Shown in pieces: positions 1-13,941 of a stretch of 64,000 nt of DNA. The stretch spans positions 25,303,662 through 25,367,661 of the forward strand of contig CM067344.1 of the NCBI GenBank assembly GCA_034190875.2, read 5' to 3'. Position 1 is the stretch's first letter. Each line of letters opens with the position of its first letter. The stretch comes from Urechis unicinctus. Taxonomy: Eukaryota > Annelida > Polychaeta > Xenopneusta > Urechidae. The position numbers and the translations under genes were made by a program. The notes under the pieces were generated by a model. That model was not told where the DNA came from and did not search any database. It saw only the letters and a list, made by a program, of their open reading frames with translations.

Positions 1-1174
1 CAATATTCACTGCTCTTCCTGACGCTTTGAAATGAGACGCGAGTGAGGTGTCTGAAGTACCTCTCACTCTCCCCCATCGATCAAAATACACATTCATCCA
101 GACCTACTGATTGTTTCTCACACAGTGATATCATTTTTCTCACTGTCTGTCAACCTGTCGGTCTGTGTGTCTATGTGTGTTTGTGTCTGCCTGTCGGCAT
201 GTTTATCTGTCTCTCTCTCTCTTCTCCCTCTCTCTATCGTTCCCTAAGTCACATACCTGCACATACAAATAGAAAAAACATAGCTACTTCTCTCTTTATC
301 TAAGAGAAACCTAAGTTGCCACTTACCATGTCTCCCTATGCCGCTACTCCCTCGGATAAAGTCTAATCCTATGCATAAGCGAAGATAAAGCGTCAGTCAC
401 TTATTTATCAGTGCAGCCCCGTCTCGTAGATGTAAATGCAGCTCCATCAACATTTGTAGACTGCCACTAATAACCATAGCTATATCTGGTGATGGTGAAT
501 AATCTTAACCGAGAACTGCATAGGAGGCCTTTCATAGCGGTAAGTAAAGGGTGTGCATCCCTGCACAATAGAGTATGAAAACAAGTAATGTTGGAGCCCC
601 AACAGTGATATATAATCTTTATTTCACTTACGCCTAATAGAGTCGCATAAGTTCTTCAGTTTGTACGCTTTCAGAATATACTGCAATTGGTGGTCCGGTG
701 CAACAGGACTTTACACAATGACCCAGTTGCGCCATGATCATAGCACATCCGCCGAAGTACCACATGGATAGCAATAAATGATACTAACACGAGTGTCCGT
801 AGATATACTTTTGTCTCTATCAACGTGTTCGAGCACGAAGTTAAAATAGCAGTTGAAAACCAATCTCTTGTTACACTCTTCAATTTACAACCGTAGCTCT
901 AACAATACCCTGGTGGTTAGTTTTGCTACAGTGCTACAAGCGCATTTGCCACCCACTAAACTGAACAATATTCATATGCTTTGTTAGGTCTTGTACCAAA
1001 TGCAGACATATTTGCAAGGCTCGGTCACGTTTTACTGCAATGTCGTCCCTGTTTACCCGATATGCAACCCCATGCTGATAAGCTCAATCTAACAGTGATT
1101 CATCCACTGGGTATAACGAGGATATCAGCTTGTGTAGTTGTTTTGCACTGCTTCCTTCTACTTCCTATCAGGGG
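1..1174. repeat. R1 repeat, module U, copy A, left part
   Basis: This stretch aligns by eye with 18131-19430 (copy D). Shared landmarks include the pyrimidine-rich CTGTCTGTCAACC segment near 145, the CATAAGCGAAGATAAAGCG segment near 373 and the TTTCATAGCGGTAAGTAAA segment near 530, which is also present in copy B near 5166. It begins inside module V (CAATATTC at position 1 matches about 18110). The short open frames (for example 43-303) are not conserved between copies, so I do not call them genes. The function of the parent repeat is unknown to me. Confidence 0.8.
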
Positions 1175-1482
<308 letters not shown>

Positions 1483-3486
1483 TTCCTGAGTATGGGTGTC
1501 CTGGGGTTTTAATTAATGCGCAGCACCCTGCTTAATGCCTTAACACTATCAACGGTCCTGTCCGCATTACCCCTGGTTACGGGTAGATAGGAATAACATG
1601 CAGGTGGCCGTATTTGACATTGACGTAAACCAAGGATCACTTTCATTTAAATTGTATTGAGAAAGCGACCGCCATTAACCCTGGATTATTAACGTACCAC
1701 CGCCGGGTTATGAAATTGGTCACATCCCTCTTTATTTGCTACGTTTAAAGTGCTTATTGAATCAGCATGAAAACTGCTGTCGATTACGTGTGACTCTTGA
1801 TATGCATCCAAATTAGTCACTAGTCTGGAGCCATGCACCATATTCCCGCAATACTGCTTGTAGATTATTCAGATAGCACTGGGATGCATACGGCTCGGTC
1901 CGACCAATTGGTCGTATCATTAAGTCTATGCAATCATATGAAAGTCTGCTGACGTAGCGGCTTGCGTGAGTGTATTCGGATGACAGCGTTGATGTCCAAT
2001 ACAAGAGATAGCTATCCATTATGGCCATTCGCCTAATATATAGCCTGGGCAATTATCGGAATGTACAAGCAGACAGACGGCAGTGTCAATTTCCCCTTGA
2101 TACATTCTATTCCACCTGTCATTCCAAAGCGGTACTTGTAATTACTTGGTCACATTATCAGTTTAATTAACGTGATTGTGATAAAAGAGTACTCGTATTT
2201 GAGGCGCAGCAAATTCATAATAACTCAACGCGCTAATAAATTGGATATCATTTTGTGCGGGATTCTCTCGAACGATGTGGTTAACATGACAAGCAGCATT
2301 CTTTCCCAAAAGTTTGTTTCCTGTACCTCGATTTTGGGAATATTGTATCAAACTACTTCAGTTACTGAGAAACGAATATATTCAATAATTAGATGATTTG
2401 ACTTGAATTCTCTATGAACAATTAACCAGGAGCAATGGAACATTCACCAGATATACACCCTAAAGAGTGACGGTAATGGAAGCGATGCTTTGTATCATGT
2501 TATTTATCAAACTCAGGGCATAGCCTTTTACCATTGAACATCATTTCAAGCGGTGAAATTAAAATTTATGTCGCAATTCGATAAACCATAGCACTCATTT
2601 GGTTCTCTGGATATTCTCAACCGTTCAAAACAGATCTTGATATCCTGCTTTTATGTGGTGATATTCGGAGATCATTGAATATCAAGCATAAATCATGCAT
2701 ATGATGAAATGACGGTTTGTTGTGCAAGGACCGAATTAAATGCTGTTTCAATGGCCTCTGTGAAACCTTGATTGATGATAAATGATTGCTAATATTTAAC
2801 AGATGCATAGGTAATTGATCTCATAACGTCATTCAGCCACATAGAGCATAACTCTCACACGTCAACAAAATATATTTCGTTGAACAACGTTTCTACGCAT
2901 GGTAAGATCAGCCTATTTATTCAAGGAGTGCATTTAATCTTTTGATTTATATACAACTGTGCAGTTAATGTCATTGAGAGTTATTCAAGCGTTGCCTAAT
3001 GAGCGACGTGTCATTCTCCGGTTAAGCGCCTACTAAGCATGAATAGACGCAGTACACGTGCGGAATTAGCAATCGCCTGGGTTATACTGGCTTATGTACA
3101 CCGTCTTGTTCATGACATGTGTTTTAACACTTAGTAAAGACTTCCCTACACATTGCTCCTCAATGTTTCGTAATCAGTGATTTATTTTACCTGTTCAATA
3201 CAATGATACTTTTAGCATGTTCATTGTGTGCAACATTTGTGACAATGCGGTAACGAACGATCCTTTCTGGAGCTATTCTTGCATTACTACATAAATAATG
3301 TATGTGCGGCGTTAAAAAATATCCCATAATCGTACAAAATCAGCCATGCATGAGACGAGGCAATGGCTGAGTTTTGAAAGTGACTTTGCTTACAGGTTTT
3401 TAACCTCTGTAACAGTTCCATCCTACTCAAGTAACAGTGGACTTTTTATACAGACAGTCCGCCTTTAACTGCGCATGAAACGTAAT
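1483..3486. repeat. R1 repeat, module U, copy A, right part
   Basis: It is homologous to 11220-13251 (copy C), 19535-21280 (copy D) and in part 5345-6086 (copy B). Landmarks are ACGGTCCTGTCCGCATTAC near 1552, CCAATTGGTCGTATCATTAA near 1903, TTTTGTGCGGGATTC near 2250 and TATGTGCGGCGTTAAA near 3300. Relative to C and D it lacks about 50 bp near 2600. It ends at GTAATGTA where an AT tract begins; in copies C and D the repeat continues into AGCATGTAGG. No recognisable protein is encoded. Confidence 0.85.
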
Positions 3487-3576
3487 GTATATATATATAT
3501 ATATATATAGATATATATAGATATATATATAGATATATATAGATATATATATATATATATATATAGGAGAGAGAGA

Positions 3577-3663
<87 letters not shown>

Positions 3664-3784
3664 CTATATATTATATATATATATAAATATTTATGTGTGT
3701 GTATATACATATATATATACATATATATATATTTATAAGTAGTGTATATATATATGTGTATATATATAGCTATATATATATACT

Positions 3785-3860
<76 letters not shown>
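3487..3860. repeat. Compound (AT)n microsatellite, interrupted
   Basis: About 375 bp of AT dinucleotides with regularly spaced GATA units, one internal AGGAGAGAGAGATCT segment near 3566, and several ATAC/GTGT variants towards the right. It replaces the continuation of R1 module U seen in copies C and D, so it lies on a repeat breakpoint. Confidence 0.97.
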
Positions 3861-3864
<4 letters not shown>

Positions 3865-4149
3865 TCTATATGAAGACGGCCAATTAGATCGTATTGACGT
3901 TATTCCCTGCTTAATTGCTAACAGTGAGTATATAATCGTCATTATTCTCTCTTTTTTGTGTAAGTCAAATGACTGATTGCCGATCTTTGAATTATGTGTT
4001 GCTTTGTTACTTGATGAGTGAAACATTCTATAATAAACGACTTGCGGTTACAAGTGTACATCTCGTGATGTATTGTAAATATTCCATGTGTTTGAAGCAA
4101 CATCCAAGCTAATTGAGTAGGGCAAAATTATCACATACTATTTTAGCAA
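3861..4149. other. Unassigned spacer
   Basis: AT-rich sequence between the microsatellite and R1 module X. I see no gene, RNA or clear repeat in it. Confidence 0.5.
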
Positions 4150-5055
4150 ATACGGAAGAGACGATTCGTAAATTTTGCAATTAGCTTGGTGTATTGCCCA
4201 TAAAAGTGGCTGATATACCTGATTATGATTGCTCCACTCTTCCAAGGAATCAAGAACAAAATATATATGTGTTTTGATTCAAATTGCTTGCTGTAATTTT
4301 GTTTAGTCCGTGAATATCCAAAAACATTTCGACCGAAGTTCGACTATTGTCGCCAGTTAGGGGAGAGGATTTTTTCCTTCCACTAAAGTTATATATCTAT
4401 TTAACTAAACTGTAATTCAACCCTACATACCTTGCGCTCCTCTTTATAAGGGATGAGATCGAGTAAAGGTAAAAGCCTATAAAAAGTAGCATTCAATCAA
4501 TTATCCACCCCCTTATGCAGGTTGACAAATCGACTGCTATCAGCAGATGCAGAATGAACGTCTGGCATAAAAGCTTCATCCATAGGTATGATCACTCTGT
4601 GCTAAATCTTCTTCTGTTTGAATTAAACTGTCCCATGGCACTGAATAATATACAATGGTAGATCATTATGACATGTTAGTTTCATTACTACGTACAGCTA
4701 ATCAGACTTATTGCTGAATTTCTCAAGAAACACTCGTGTGACATTTAAGCAAAGCTATACCCAGTGCTCGACATGGCAGCAACGATAAGCCATATACAGA
4801 GTATATGTTTGGGTAATTGTATACAAGGAAAAGTTGGACGAACCTTTAATGATTAGTTTCATACTCATTATCTAAATCTTACACAGTCATTTTGACCCGA
4901 TTGTGTTCTGCCTACATTTAGTATTTCATTTTTATTAAACACTAACACGACTCGAATAGCTGACCAATAAACATCTTGAATTATAGCTATTAAATGAACC
5001 ATTTGTAGTCATACCTTGCTTATACATACATTAGTGTATTGCTACACATCCTTTA
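4150..5055. repeat. R1 repeat, module X, first copy
   Basis: It is homologous to 16788-17880. Shared segments include AGACGATTCGTAA, TGATTGCTCCAC near 4229, ATTCAACCCTAC near 4417 with CCTTGCGCTCCTC just after, and the CATCTTGAATTATAGCTAT tail near 4972, which is also present at 10146 and 17823. The second copy carries about 300 extra bases (about 16860-17160). In this copy module X passes almost directly into module U without the V module seen at 17880-18130. Confidence 0.8.
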
Positions 5056-6086
5056 TATCAACGCTTCCCTCCTACACGTGCCGGTTGGCTCTCGAACACA
5101 CACCGACACTCCGCCACTTATATATCCTCGTATCGCTCTAACACAAGTGATATGCATTCGATGCATTTCATAGCGGTAAGTCAAAGGGTATGCATCCCTG
5201 CACAATAATATATGGATACAAGGAAGGCTGGAGGCCCAATAGTGATATGTCATCGTTATTTTACTTACGCCTGATAGAGATAAGTTCAACAATTTGTACA
5301 CTTGCAAACTATGCTGCACTTGCTGGTCCGTTGCAAAAGGACGTTACGTTAGTGTGGAGCCATGCATCATTTTTCTGATGTTACAATATTGCTTTTAGAT
5401 TATTGAGGTATCACTGGGATGCCTGCGGCTCGGTCATACCAATTGGTCGTATCATTAAGTCCATGCAGTCATATGAACGTGGCCTGTAACGTGAGTGTAT
5501 TCTGATCACAGAGTTGATGTCCAATGCAAGAGATAGCTATCCATTATTGCCATTCGCCCAATATATAGCCCGGGCAATTATCTGAATGATCAAGCAGACA
5601 GACGGCATCGGCAATTTGCTCTTGATACATACTGCTGCACCTATCATTTCAAAGCGGTGCTTGGTTGATTGCGCCGTGCAATTACTTGGTCATGTTATCA
5701 GTTTAACAAACGTGATTGCGATAAAAGAGTACTTTTATTGTAGGCGCAGCAAATTCACAAAAACTCGATGCACCAATAAACTGGAAATCATTTTGTGCGG
5801 GATTCCCTCGGACGATGTGATTAATACGTAGCGTTCTTTCCCAACTATTTGTTTCATGTACTTCCATTTTGGGAATATTGGTTCTAACTACGCAAGTTGC
5901 TTAGTCCAAATATATTCAATAATCAGATTATTTCTCCTTTTACTCTTCATCGTAAAACCGAATAAAGTTGAATTGAATTCTGTATGAACAATAAAGCAGG
6001 AGCACTGGCGCATTCAGCGGATATACATCCAATAAGGAATGGGAGCGATGCTTTGTATCGTGATATTAATCAAACCATACATATGT
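5056..6086. repeat. R1 repeat, module U, copy B, internally deleted
   Basis: The left part (5066-5345) matches copy D from 18377 and copy A from about 525. The right part (5346-6070) matches copy A from about 1815. The roughly 1.1 kb between these points in copy A is missing, with the junction near 5345. The copy ends at ATCAAAC, where the other copies continue, and runs into an AT microsatellite. There is no coding evidence. Confidence 0.8.
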
Positions 6087-6093
6087 ATATATG

Positions 6094-6178
<85 letters not shown>

Positions 6179-6185
6179 CTTATAT
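6078..6185. repeat. (AT)n microsatellite
   Basis: About 108 bp of nearly pure AT dinucleotide. It marks the truncated right end of R1 copy B. Confidence 0.97.
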
Positions 6186-8306
6186 AGCTATCATTATTAC
6201 AATATCAGCGTGGGTATATATATGGGTTTTTTTGCCTTACTCATCATAGCTGACAAATCATTTTGTACAAATCTTATATATATATCATACCATTTTGGGT
6301 TTTTGCCCAAAACTCATGACTGGATTTATGAAATAAAAAATGATCATAGTCCAATGATAATTTCCTGCTATCAAATTACGTTAATTTTTATTAATATTTT
6401 AGTGAGAAGGAATATATATATTTTGGTTAAAAAAAGGCGGTTCAAAAAAGTCAGGCGCCAAAGGTCATGCAAAACATTAACTATATTGTTACATACTACA
6501 TATGCTCGTAGAGACGCGACTATATTTCAACATGTGCTGCCTGGAGCACATGGAATGAGCAGCATAAATACACTCTGTTGTCTGTTATATTTTAATTTGT
6601 CATGGACATTCAAATGAATAAGTCAAAAGTAAAATAATTAAGCGCTATCATTTAATCAATAATCGATTTGGAAAACCATAAAGAATGCGCTGACTAACCT
6701 TCGAAATACGCCGCCGATGGAAATTAAGCTATCTCAACATAAAATTGCTGACAAAGAGCTTTACAAATTGTGGCAGCGTCGATGAATTACAAAATTTTGA
6801 AACGAGAATTTTATTTTTGCAGTTGTCCATTAAGGAGCATATTCGAAAAATTGAGCTCTACCTGCAAGGTCATCTTTGCATTCGATTGTCGAGCGAGATT
6901 AAAAGCTTGTTTTCGCGTGAAGATTTCCTTTTTTTCCCACGGAGACTGGCGACAAAGTGCATGAAATGATGATCTATATATATATATTATAGGTAAGATG
7001 AGGATGTGTAACCAAAATCAAACTTCAACTTTAATAAGATAAGTCCCTTCTACCTCATCAACTGCCTATCGATATCACGCAAGGCTTTTTTATTGCAGTC
7101 ACATGGTAACTCCCGAAATGATAGCAAGATTACAATCTTTGATTGGCTCCTATAATCTATCACCATATGGTCACCCAGACCTAAATGTCCACTTGACGTT
7201 ACTGCCATCACGGGTGTCAAACAAGTACATAAACTGATTATGAGACTGATACCACCAACATGTTTGACGAATGCTGTTTACGTTTGGATAAGCAAACAAT
7301 TTCCATATCCGTTGTGTGCTACTATTGACATATTAATATATTGCTTTGAGTAAGTGTGCAGCAGATAGTACATTATGCGTATTACTATTATATTTTCTCG
7401 GATTGCCAGCCATTTGTCTTGTGAGTGCAATTATGGGAGACACAGTACTGGGATTTTTATGTACAGGTGTATATCCCAGTGGCAAACATTGTTGCTTTCG
7501 CCCAGCGGGAAAAGGTATAAATATATATATATACTGGGTATGTTCTGAGCTCTGGCATGGGAAGAGTTCACCCCTGATTGCGATTGTTATATGAGTATGT
7601 GTATTCTAAACATCAACGAAGATTCTTTCTGAATCATGTGCTCCAAACTTTAGAAAGTGCATAGTTTGTCCCCTGCTTCCAGACAGAGCATAGCTAATTT
7701 ATAAGATCTAATACAGAAAATCGCGACTATTCGCGACGGAAATAATTCGACAATTTGAAAAGCTACTTGGCTTCGACTATGCGATGTAAATGCAAATGGA
7801 CAGTCTATTGTTGAGAGCGATATTCCATTACATAATAACACCATCACCATCGTATATATGCAGTTTTCAAAGCCATTACCTAGCGCGCATGGATAACTAT
7901 TATAGGCTGTTACTTCAGGATATTTCAAGGGTAACAATTCCTTTGCTATTTGTGTCTGATAAATATGGAGAAATCCACTTTAACTATGCTAGAACAATCA
8001 GATAGACCTTGACATTAGCAATATAGGGAAGTCACAACAGTCTGGCTGTGATTTTTATTCATGATAACCATAGGATTCTGTGGTAAATTCTCATTCTGTC
8101 CTACAGGGTCTCACATTTTATTGAACGATGCTGCTCCTAAGCACTCACTGGACAGTGGCTGTCACTGTCGTGATATTTCAAATCAATGAGTCAATGGTCT
8201 GCTGTAATGAAGTCATTATACCAATTACAAAGACACTGAGAATTGATAATGTGAGACTTCCTTACCGTTATCCTTTGAATATATCTGTTATAATGTCCCA
8301 TAACGC
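6186..8306. other. Unassigned, no supported gene
   Basis: The first 790 bp (6186-6975) lies between two AT tracts, is A/T-run rich and differs in texture from the R1 copies around it, so it may be a separate insertion. It holds open frames of 135 codons (6210-6617, plus) and 74 codons (6745-6969, plus) with no family motif I recognise and no match to other copies. From 6990 to 8306 I see only short frames of mixed composition (the longest, 95 codons, on the minus strand at 7650-7937), none supportable as a gene. Confidence 0.5.
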
Positions 8307-8700
8307 CGATCGTACGAACGTAATATGGTAATTTGTTTGATGAAAACGACCCGTTTCTATGTACTTACGTTCCCAGGCTATGATATGTGAGCAATTCCGT
8401 GACAACTATAACCGAAAGTGCAGTCGTACATTACAGTAATATGAAGTAAGCGATCTAAGTCAAACATCATCATTAACAAAAAGCCTTTTATGATAACCTT
8501 GTGATCTTCAGTTGTTATTTCTAAAACGGTATAGTGGTCGGATTATGATAGTTGGTGCGGACGTGCCAGTACAATGTAACTTGTAAACAGGAGGCTCTTG
8601 ACTATAGAGGACGAGCATGTATTCATTGTTCAAGTCAAAGTGCAGATATGCAAACGTGGCTAACAGACATTTCACCATAGCAGATCTTCGTGCTTTAGAT
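8307..8700. repeat. R1 repeat, module Z, first copy
   Basis: It aligns with 16190-16588. Shared segments are CCCAGGCTATGATATGT near 8374, CCGAAAGTGCAG near 8411, GTCAAACATCATCATTA near 8459, TTGTGATCTTCAGTT near 8498 and GCAGATATGCAAACGTGGCT near 8641. The second copy ends in an AT tract after CCATAGCA, whereas this one continues into unique sequence at CCATAGCAGATC. Confidence 0.8.
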
Positions 8701-10136
8701 GTCTTAATCACAGTTACTAATAGACAAATAAATTCGATCTGAAACCTGTAAATAATACTTATGTATCAGAAAATTGAAATATCAATGCATCTACATGGTG
8801 TAGAAACCAAATCTGTCGCTGCACATTCACGAACATAAACTAAACTAAAATATCGCTCACGTCCTATGTACATAACTATTGTGCAGTCTCGGCACAAACA
8901 TCAGCATTCACATCTCCAACGAGCCAGCACTGTACTGTTAAAAAACAAGCATACCCCTCTGATAAGGTTAATATTGCATAAATAAAACTAGCTAGTTGGT
9001 TTGTTATTGAGTGTCAGAGTAAAGCACATAAAATATATTACGTCTTTTTGCTATTGAGAATGGATTATTGACTACATTATCATAGTGATGACATTGGTTT
9101 TGCGTTTGGCATTGACAATAGAGATATGTCACAACTATTTGATGGTAATGATGTTAATGCAATATGGTTGAGTTGTTATTGAAATCATCGGTGCTCTGCC
9201 ATTGCTGAACTATATATGTTCAGATTAATGTCAGCATATGCTCCTGTTTAGGTAACATTGCTAGCACTATAAGCAGAATTTCCATTGACAGGCATGTCAA
9301 GTATCACTGGGACGTCAACTGACCAAATGAAATGAAGTACTAGGTTTAACGTCGCTTTTATCAATGAGGTGATATCGATGAATGGGAATATATGTGATGG
9401 TTTAAAAACGCCATTTAAGAGCCAGAAGCCGCATGAATTATTGACAGTGGTGAACCACGGCGCCATTAATGAATGCACAAACCATTCATAGGAGAAATTA
9501 ATGCAGTAAGAATGACTCATACATGTTATCTTGCCATTATACCGAAACGTGTTAAGCCCCATGATTTGTGCAATTCAATGTAGTGTCACGTTAAGGGAAC
9601 ATAAAAAAGCAGGTTTATAATGCAAGAAGTCAATGAAAAGTCCCAGAAAAACAGCGTCGTTTCTGGCGGGCAATATTATATATATATACACAGATTACAC
9701 TGATTGACCTGTTAATGTTCATATGTGCACATGTCTGTTGAATTGGTTCTAAACCTGCCAGATTATGCATCGAGCTAATGAACGGTCTGGATTCAATAGC
9801 TCTATAGCCCGGTGGCGTTCATAAGAGCATAGCTAAGAGATAATTCATTCACTGAAGGCCAGACTAAGGTCTCCATGGAACAGGCTTGAACAGTAAATGA
9901 CTATGATGTGGCCTTGTTCTCACGCCAACGGAGACAACGAGAGCTGGATTATATCACGCAGAACGAGGGAACTATGTGATGATCGCCGTTGGCCTTGCCT
10001 TTCAACCAGTGAATGACGGCCGAAGGGCGCGATCTGAGGATAAACCATATTAATATTGCATGTACTCAGCAGAGTGAGAGCATTCAGAACCTCCAAGTCA
10101 AGCAAGTTGCAACGCACTAACCACCAGCTGCTCAGC
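8701..10136. other. Unassigned sequence replacing most of module X
   Basis: In the later R1 unit, module Z is followed by module X (16788 on). Here 1.4 kb of unrelated sequence sits between Z and the tail of X. A 104-codon minus frame (9248-9562) has no recognisable motif. I see no RNA gene or terminal repeats. Confidence 0.45.
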
Positions 10137-10450
10137 TGATCAATGAACATCTTAAATTATAGCTATTGATTGAACCATTAGCAGTCACACCTGTTTTATG
10201 CTTATATATGTTTATTGTTACACATTTTTATATCTTCTATATATCAAATTTGAAATCATGATAACACCTTATCGGTAACCTTATAGCTTCGCTTTACAAC
10301 GAACTATTATGCATTGGGCTGCAATACACTGGCCGAACAGCAGACAAATCGGTTAGGTTGTAAAAATCGTTTTTTCACAAACATAATTCTAAATGAAGCG
10401 AATTATTTATTTTGTGCATCACAATATGCTTGCGGATACCATTTGCCATG
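10137..10450. repeat. R1 repeat, tail of module X plus module V
   Basis: It is homologous to 17812-18128. Landmarks are CAATGAACATCTTAAATTAT near 10140, ACAACGAACTATTATGCATT near 10296 and CAAATCGGTTAGGTTGTAAA near 10344. It precedes U copy C, as V precedes U copy D at 18.13 kb, which supports the Z-X-V-U unit order. Confidence 0.8.
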
Positions 10451-11215
<765 letters not shown>

Positions 11216-11217
<2 letters not shown>

Positions 11218-13251
11218 GTGATATTGTGTGTGGTGCCTGCTCAATGCTTAACTCTATTAACGGTCCTGTCCGCATTACTCATGGTTACAGGGTAGATACG
11301 AATACCTTGCAGATGGCCGTATTTGACATAGATATAACCAGGGCTTATTTACGTACCATCGCCAGATTGGGAAATTGGTCATACCCCTCTTTACTTTTCT
11401 ACGCCTACGCCTCAAGTGCTTATCGAGTCAGCACACACACTGTTGTCGATTGTGCATACGAGGGCGGTTTATCGAGTGACATTTTATATGCATCCAAGTA
11501 AGTCAATAGACTGAGCCATGCACCATTTTCCTGATAATAATATTGCTTTTAGATTAATGAGGCAGCATTGGGGTTCCAGCGGCTGGGTCCGACCAATTGG
11601 TCGCATCATTAAGTCTATGCCGTCATATGAAAGTCAGCCGACGTAGCCTGTTGCATGAGTGTATTCTGATCACAGATTTGATGTTGAATACAAGGGATAG
11701 ATATCCATCATTGCCATTCGCCTAATTTGTAGCCTGAGCAATTATCTGAATGTACAAGCAGACAGACGCCAGTGTCAATTTCCGCTTGATACATACTGCT
11801 CCACCTATCATTCCAAAGCGGTGCTTGGTTAATTTCGCCTTGCAATTACTTGGTCACATTATCAGTTAAACTAACGTAATTGTGATTTAAGAGTACTGTT
11901 ATTTTAGGCGCAGCAAATTCACAATAACTCGATGCGCTAATAGATTGGATATCATTTTGTGCGGGATTCCCTCGAACGATGTGATTAATATGCATTCTTT
12001 TCCAACAGTTTGTTTCCTGTACCTCCATTTGTGGGAAGATTTGATCATACTACTTCAGTTGCTGAGAAACGATGAAAGTCCAAATATATTCAATAATCAG
12101 ATTATTTCGCCTTTTTTCTCCATCGTAAAACCGAAAGAAGTTGAATTCTCTATGAACAATAAAGCAGGAGCTTTGGAATATTCACCGGATATACATTCAT
12201 AGAGAGTGACGGCAATCGGAGCGATGCTTTGTGTCATGTTATTCATCAAACTCAGGGCATAGTCTAATCATCATTTGACATAATTTCAAACAGCGAAATA
12301 AAATATGTGACAATTCGATGAACCATAGCACACTCGGTTGGCCGCTCCTGTCGGTTCACTGCCCTTCATTGCGTCCCATGGAGTTCTCTGGATATTCTCA
12401 ACAGCTCAAAACATATCTCGATATGCTGCTTTTATGTGGTAATATTCGGAGTTGATTAAATATCATGCATGAACCATGCATATGATAAAGTGACGCTTTG
12501 TTGTGCCGCCAGGACCGTATTATACACTTTTTCAATGACCTCTGTGAAACCCCTGGGTTGATGAGAAATGATTGCTAATATTTAACAGTTGTGTAGATAA
12601 TTGAGAAGACATCTCACAACGTCATTCAGCCTCATGGAACATAACTCTCACTAAATATATATTTCCATTTCCTTGTACAAAGTATCTACGCATGGTTAGA
12701 TCATACTATTAATCCAGATATTCAAGGAGTGTATGCAATCTAAGATTAATTTAAAACATTGCGCTTAATGTCATTGAGAATCATTCAAGCTTTATCTAAT
12801 GAACGACGTATCATTCTCCGGTAAAGCGCTTACAAAGCATGATTAGCCGCAGTAGTCACCACTGTACACGTGAAGAATTAACAATTGCCATGGTTGTACT
12901 TGCCTATGTACCCCGTCTTGTTCATAACATGTGTCTTAACACTTAGAAAAGACTTGCCTACACATTGCTCCACGTGGTTTCGTAATAAGTGATCGCATTT
13001 CCTTGTTCAATATATTGATAGTCGTTTAGCTTGGTCATTGTGAGCAACATTTGAAACTATGTGGTAAAGAACGACCCTTATAGGACTAGGGATCTATTCT
13101 TGTATTAGTATATTTATAATGTATGTGCGGCGTTAAATATCCCATAATCGTGCATAATCAGCCACACATGAGACGAGGCAATTGCCGAGTTTTGAAAATG
13201 ACTTCGCTTACACGTTTTTCCACTTCTCTAACAATCCGCCCGCCATTAAAC
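11216..13251. repeat. R1 repeat, module U, copy C, left of insertion
   Basis: It is homologous to 1490-3480 and, from about 11510, to 19535-21266. Landmarks are ACGGTCCTGTCCGCATTAC near 11260, CCAATTGGTCGCATCATTAA near 11593, TTTTGTGCGGGATTCCCTC near 11956 and TATGTGCGGCGTTAAATAT near 13122. It is interrupted at ATTAAAC (13245-13251), the target duplication of the inserted element, and resumes at 15352. The open frame through 11225-11501 is not conserved in copy A. Confidence 0.88.
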
Positions 13252-13346
13252 CAAAGATCTTGTTATAATAAGATACCCGACTCGGCAATTCGCCCGACAA
13301 ATTCCGTGACGCCGTGTAGGCAGCGCCCCCTACGTTTGTGGAAGCT
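13252..13346 (+). repeat. Left terminal inverted repeat
   Basis: The outer 34 bp match the right end with one mismatch; then an indel region, then AGCGCC...GTGGAAGCT shared again. Within it, 13257-13274 (ATCTTGTTATAATAAGAT) is self-complementary in 8 of 9 base pairs, a possible binding site for the missing transposase (inference). Confidence 0.85.
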
Positions 13347-13941
13347 ACTCGACGCGCAGCAGCCAACCAACTTCGTTATGACTCGCGAGTATGTTTGACT
13401 AGAAGTCAAACACAAATAGGTATTTCTGCGCTGCAATTAACTGTTATAATTGACAAAGGCCTTTCCACCCATTATAGGAATGTTCTACCACATGTTTCTG
13501 GCTATATTGCCCGGAAATTAAGTTGTGTGCAATATGCATAAACACCATCTCGGTAGTCGTTCTCCCAAGCAAATCACTAGTAGATGCATTATGCAGGCTT
13601 AAGGAACATTGTCAGTGAAAGCCTGGGTTGTAAGCATTCTAGTCAAAGATATCTCATTAGAGAAACTCCAATGTGAACATCAGGTTGAACTATTCCCTGT
13701 AAGTTAAGGAACCATAAGGAGAGAATAAAATCGTAAGACATTGACATTTTCCCACACAATTTGTGCTCTTATTTGTTTTAAGTGCTGTTGTATGTGTAGA
13801 TTTCCGAAAATCAAATATTGATATTTGTTTACTCAGTTCCTTGAAAGCCCTCTATGGCAGATGTACAAGGACTATTCTATCATAAATCCACACCAGTATA
13901 TTATAGGACTACTGCACCTTAGATTGTAGTGGTTGTGGAGC

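Noticed and set aside
6210-6617. 135-codon open frame as a possible gene
   Set aside because: No family motif, low-complexity AT-rich start, no conserved counterpart; recorded only as part of an unusual block.
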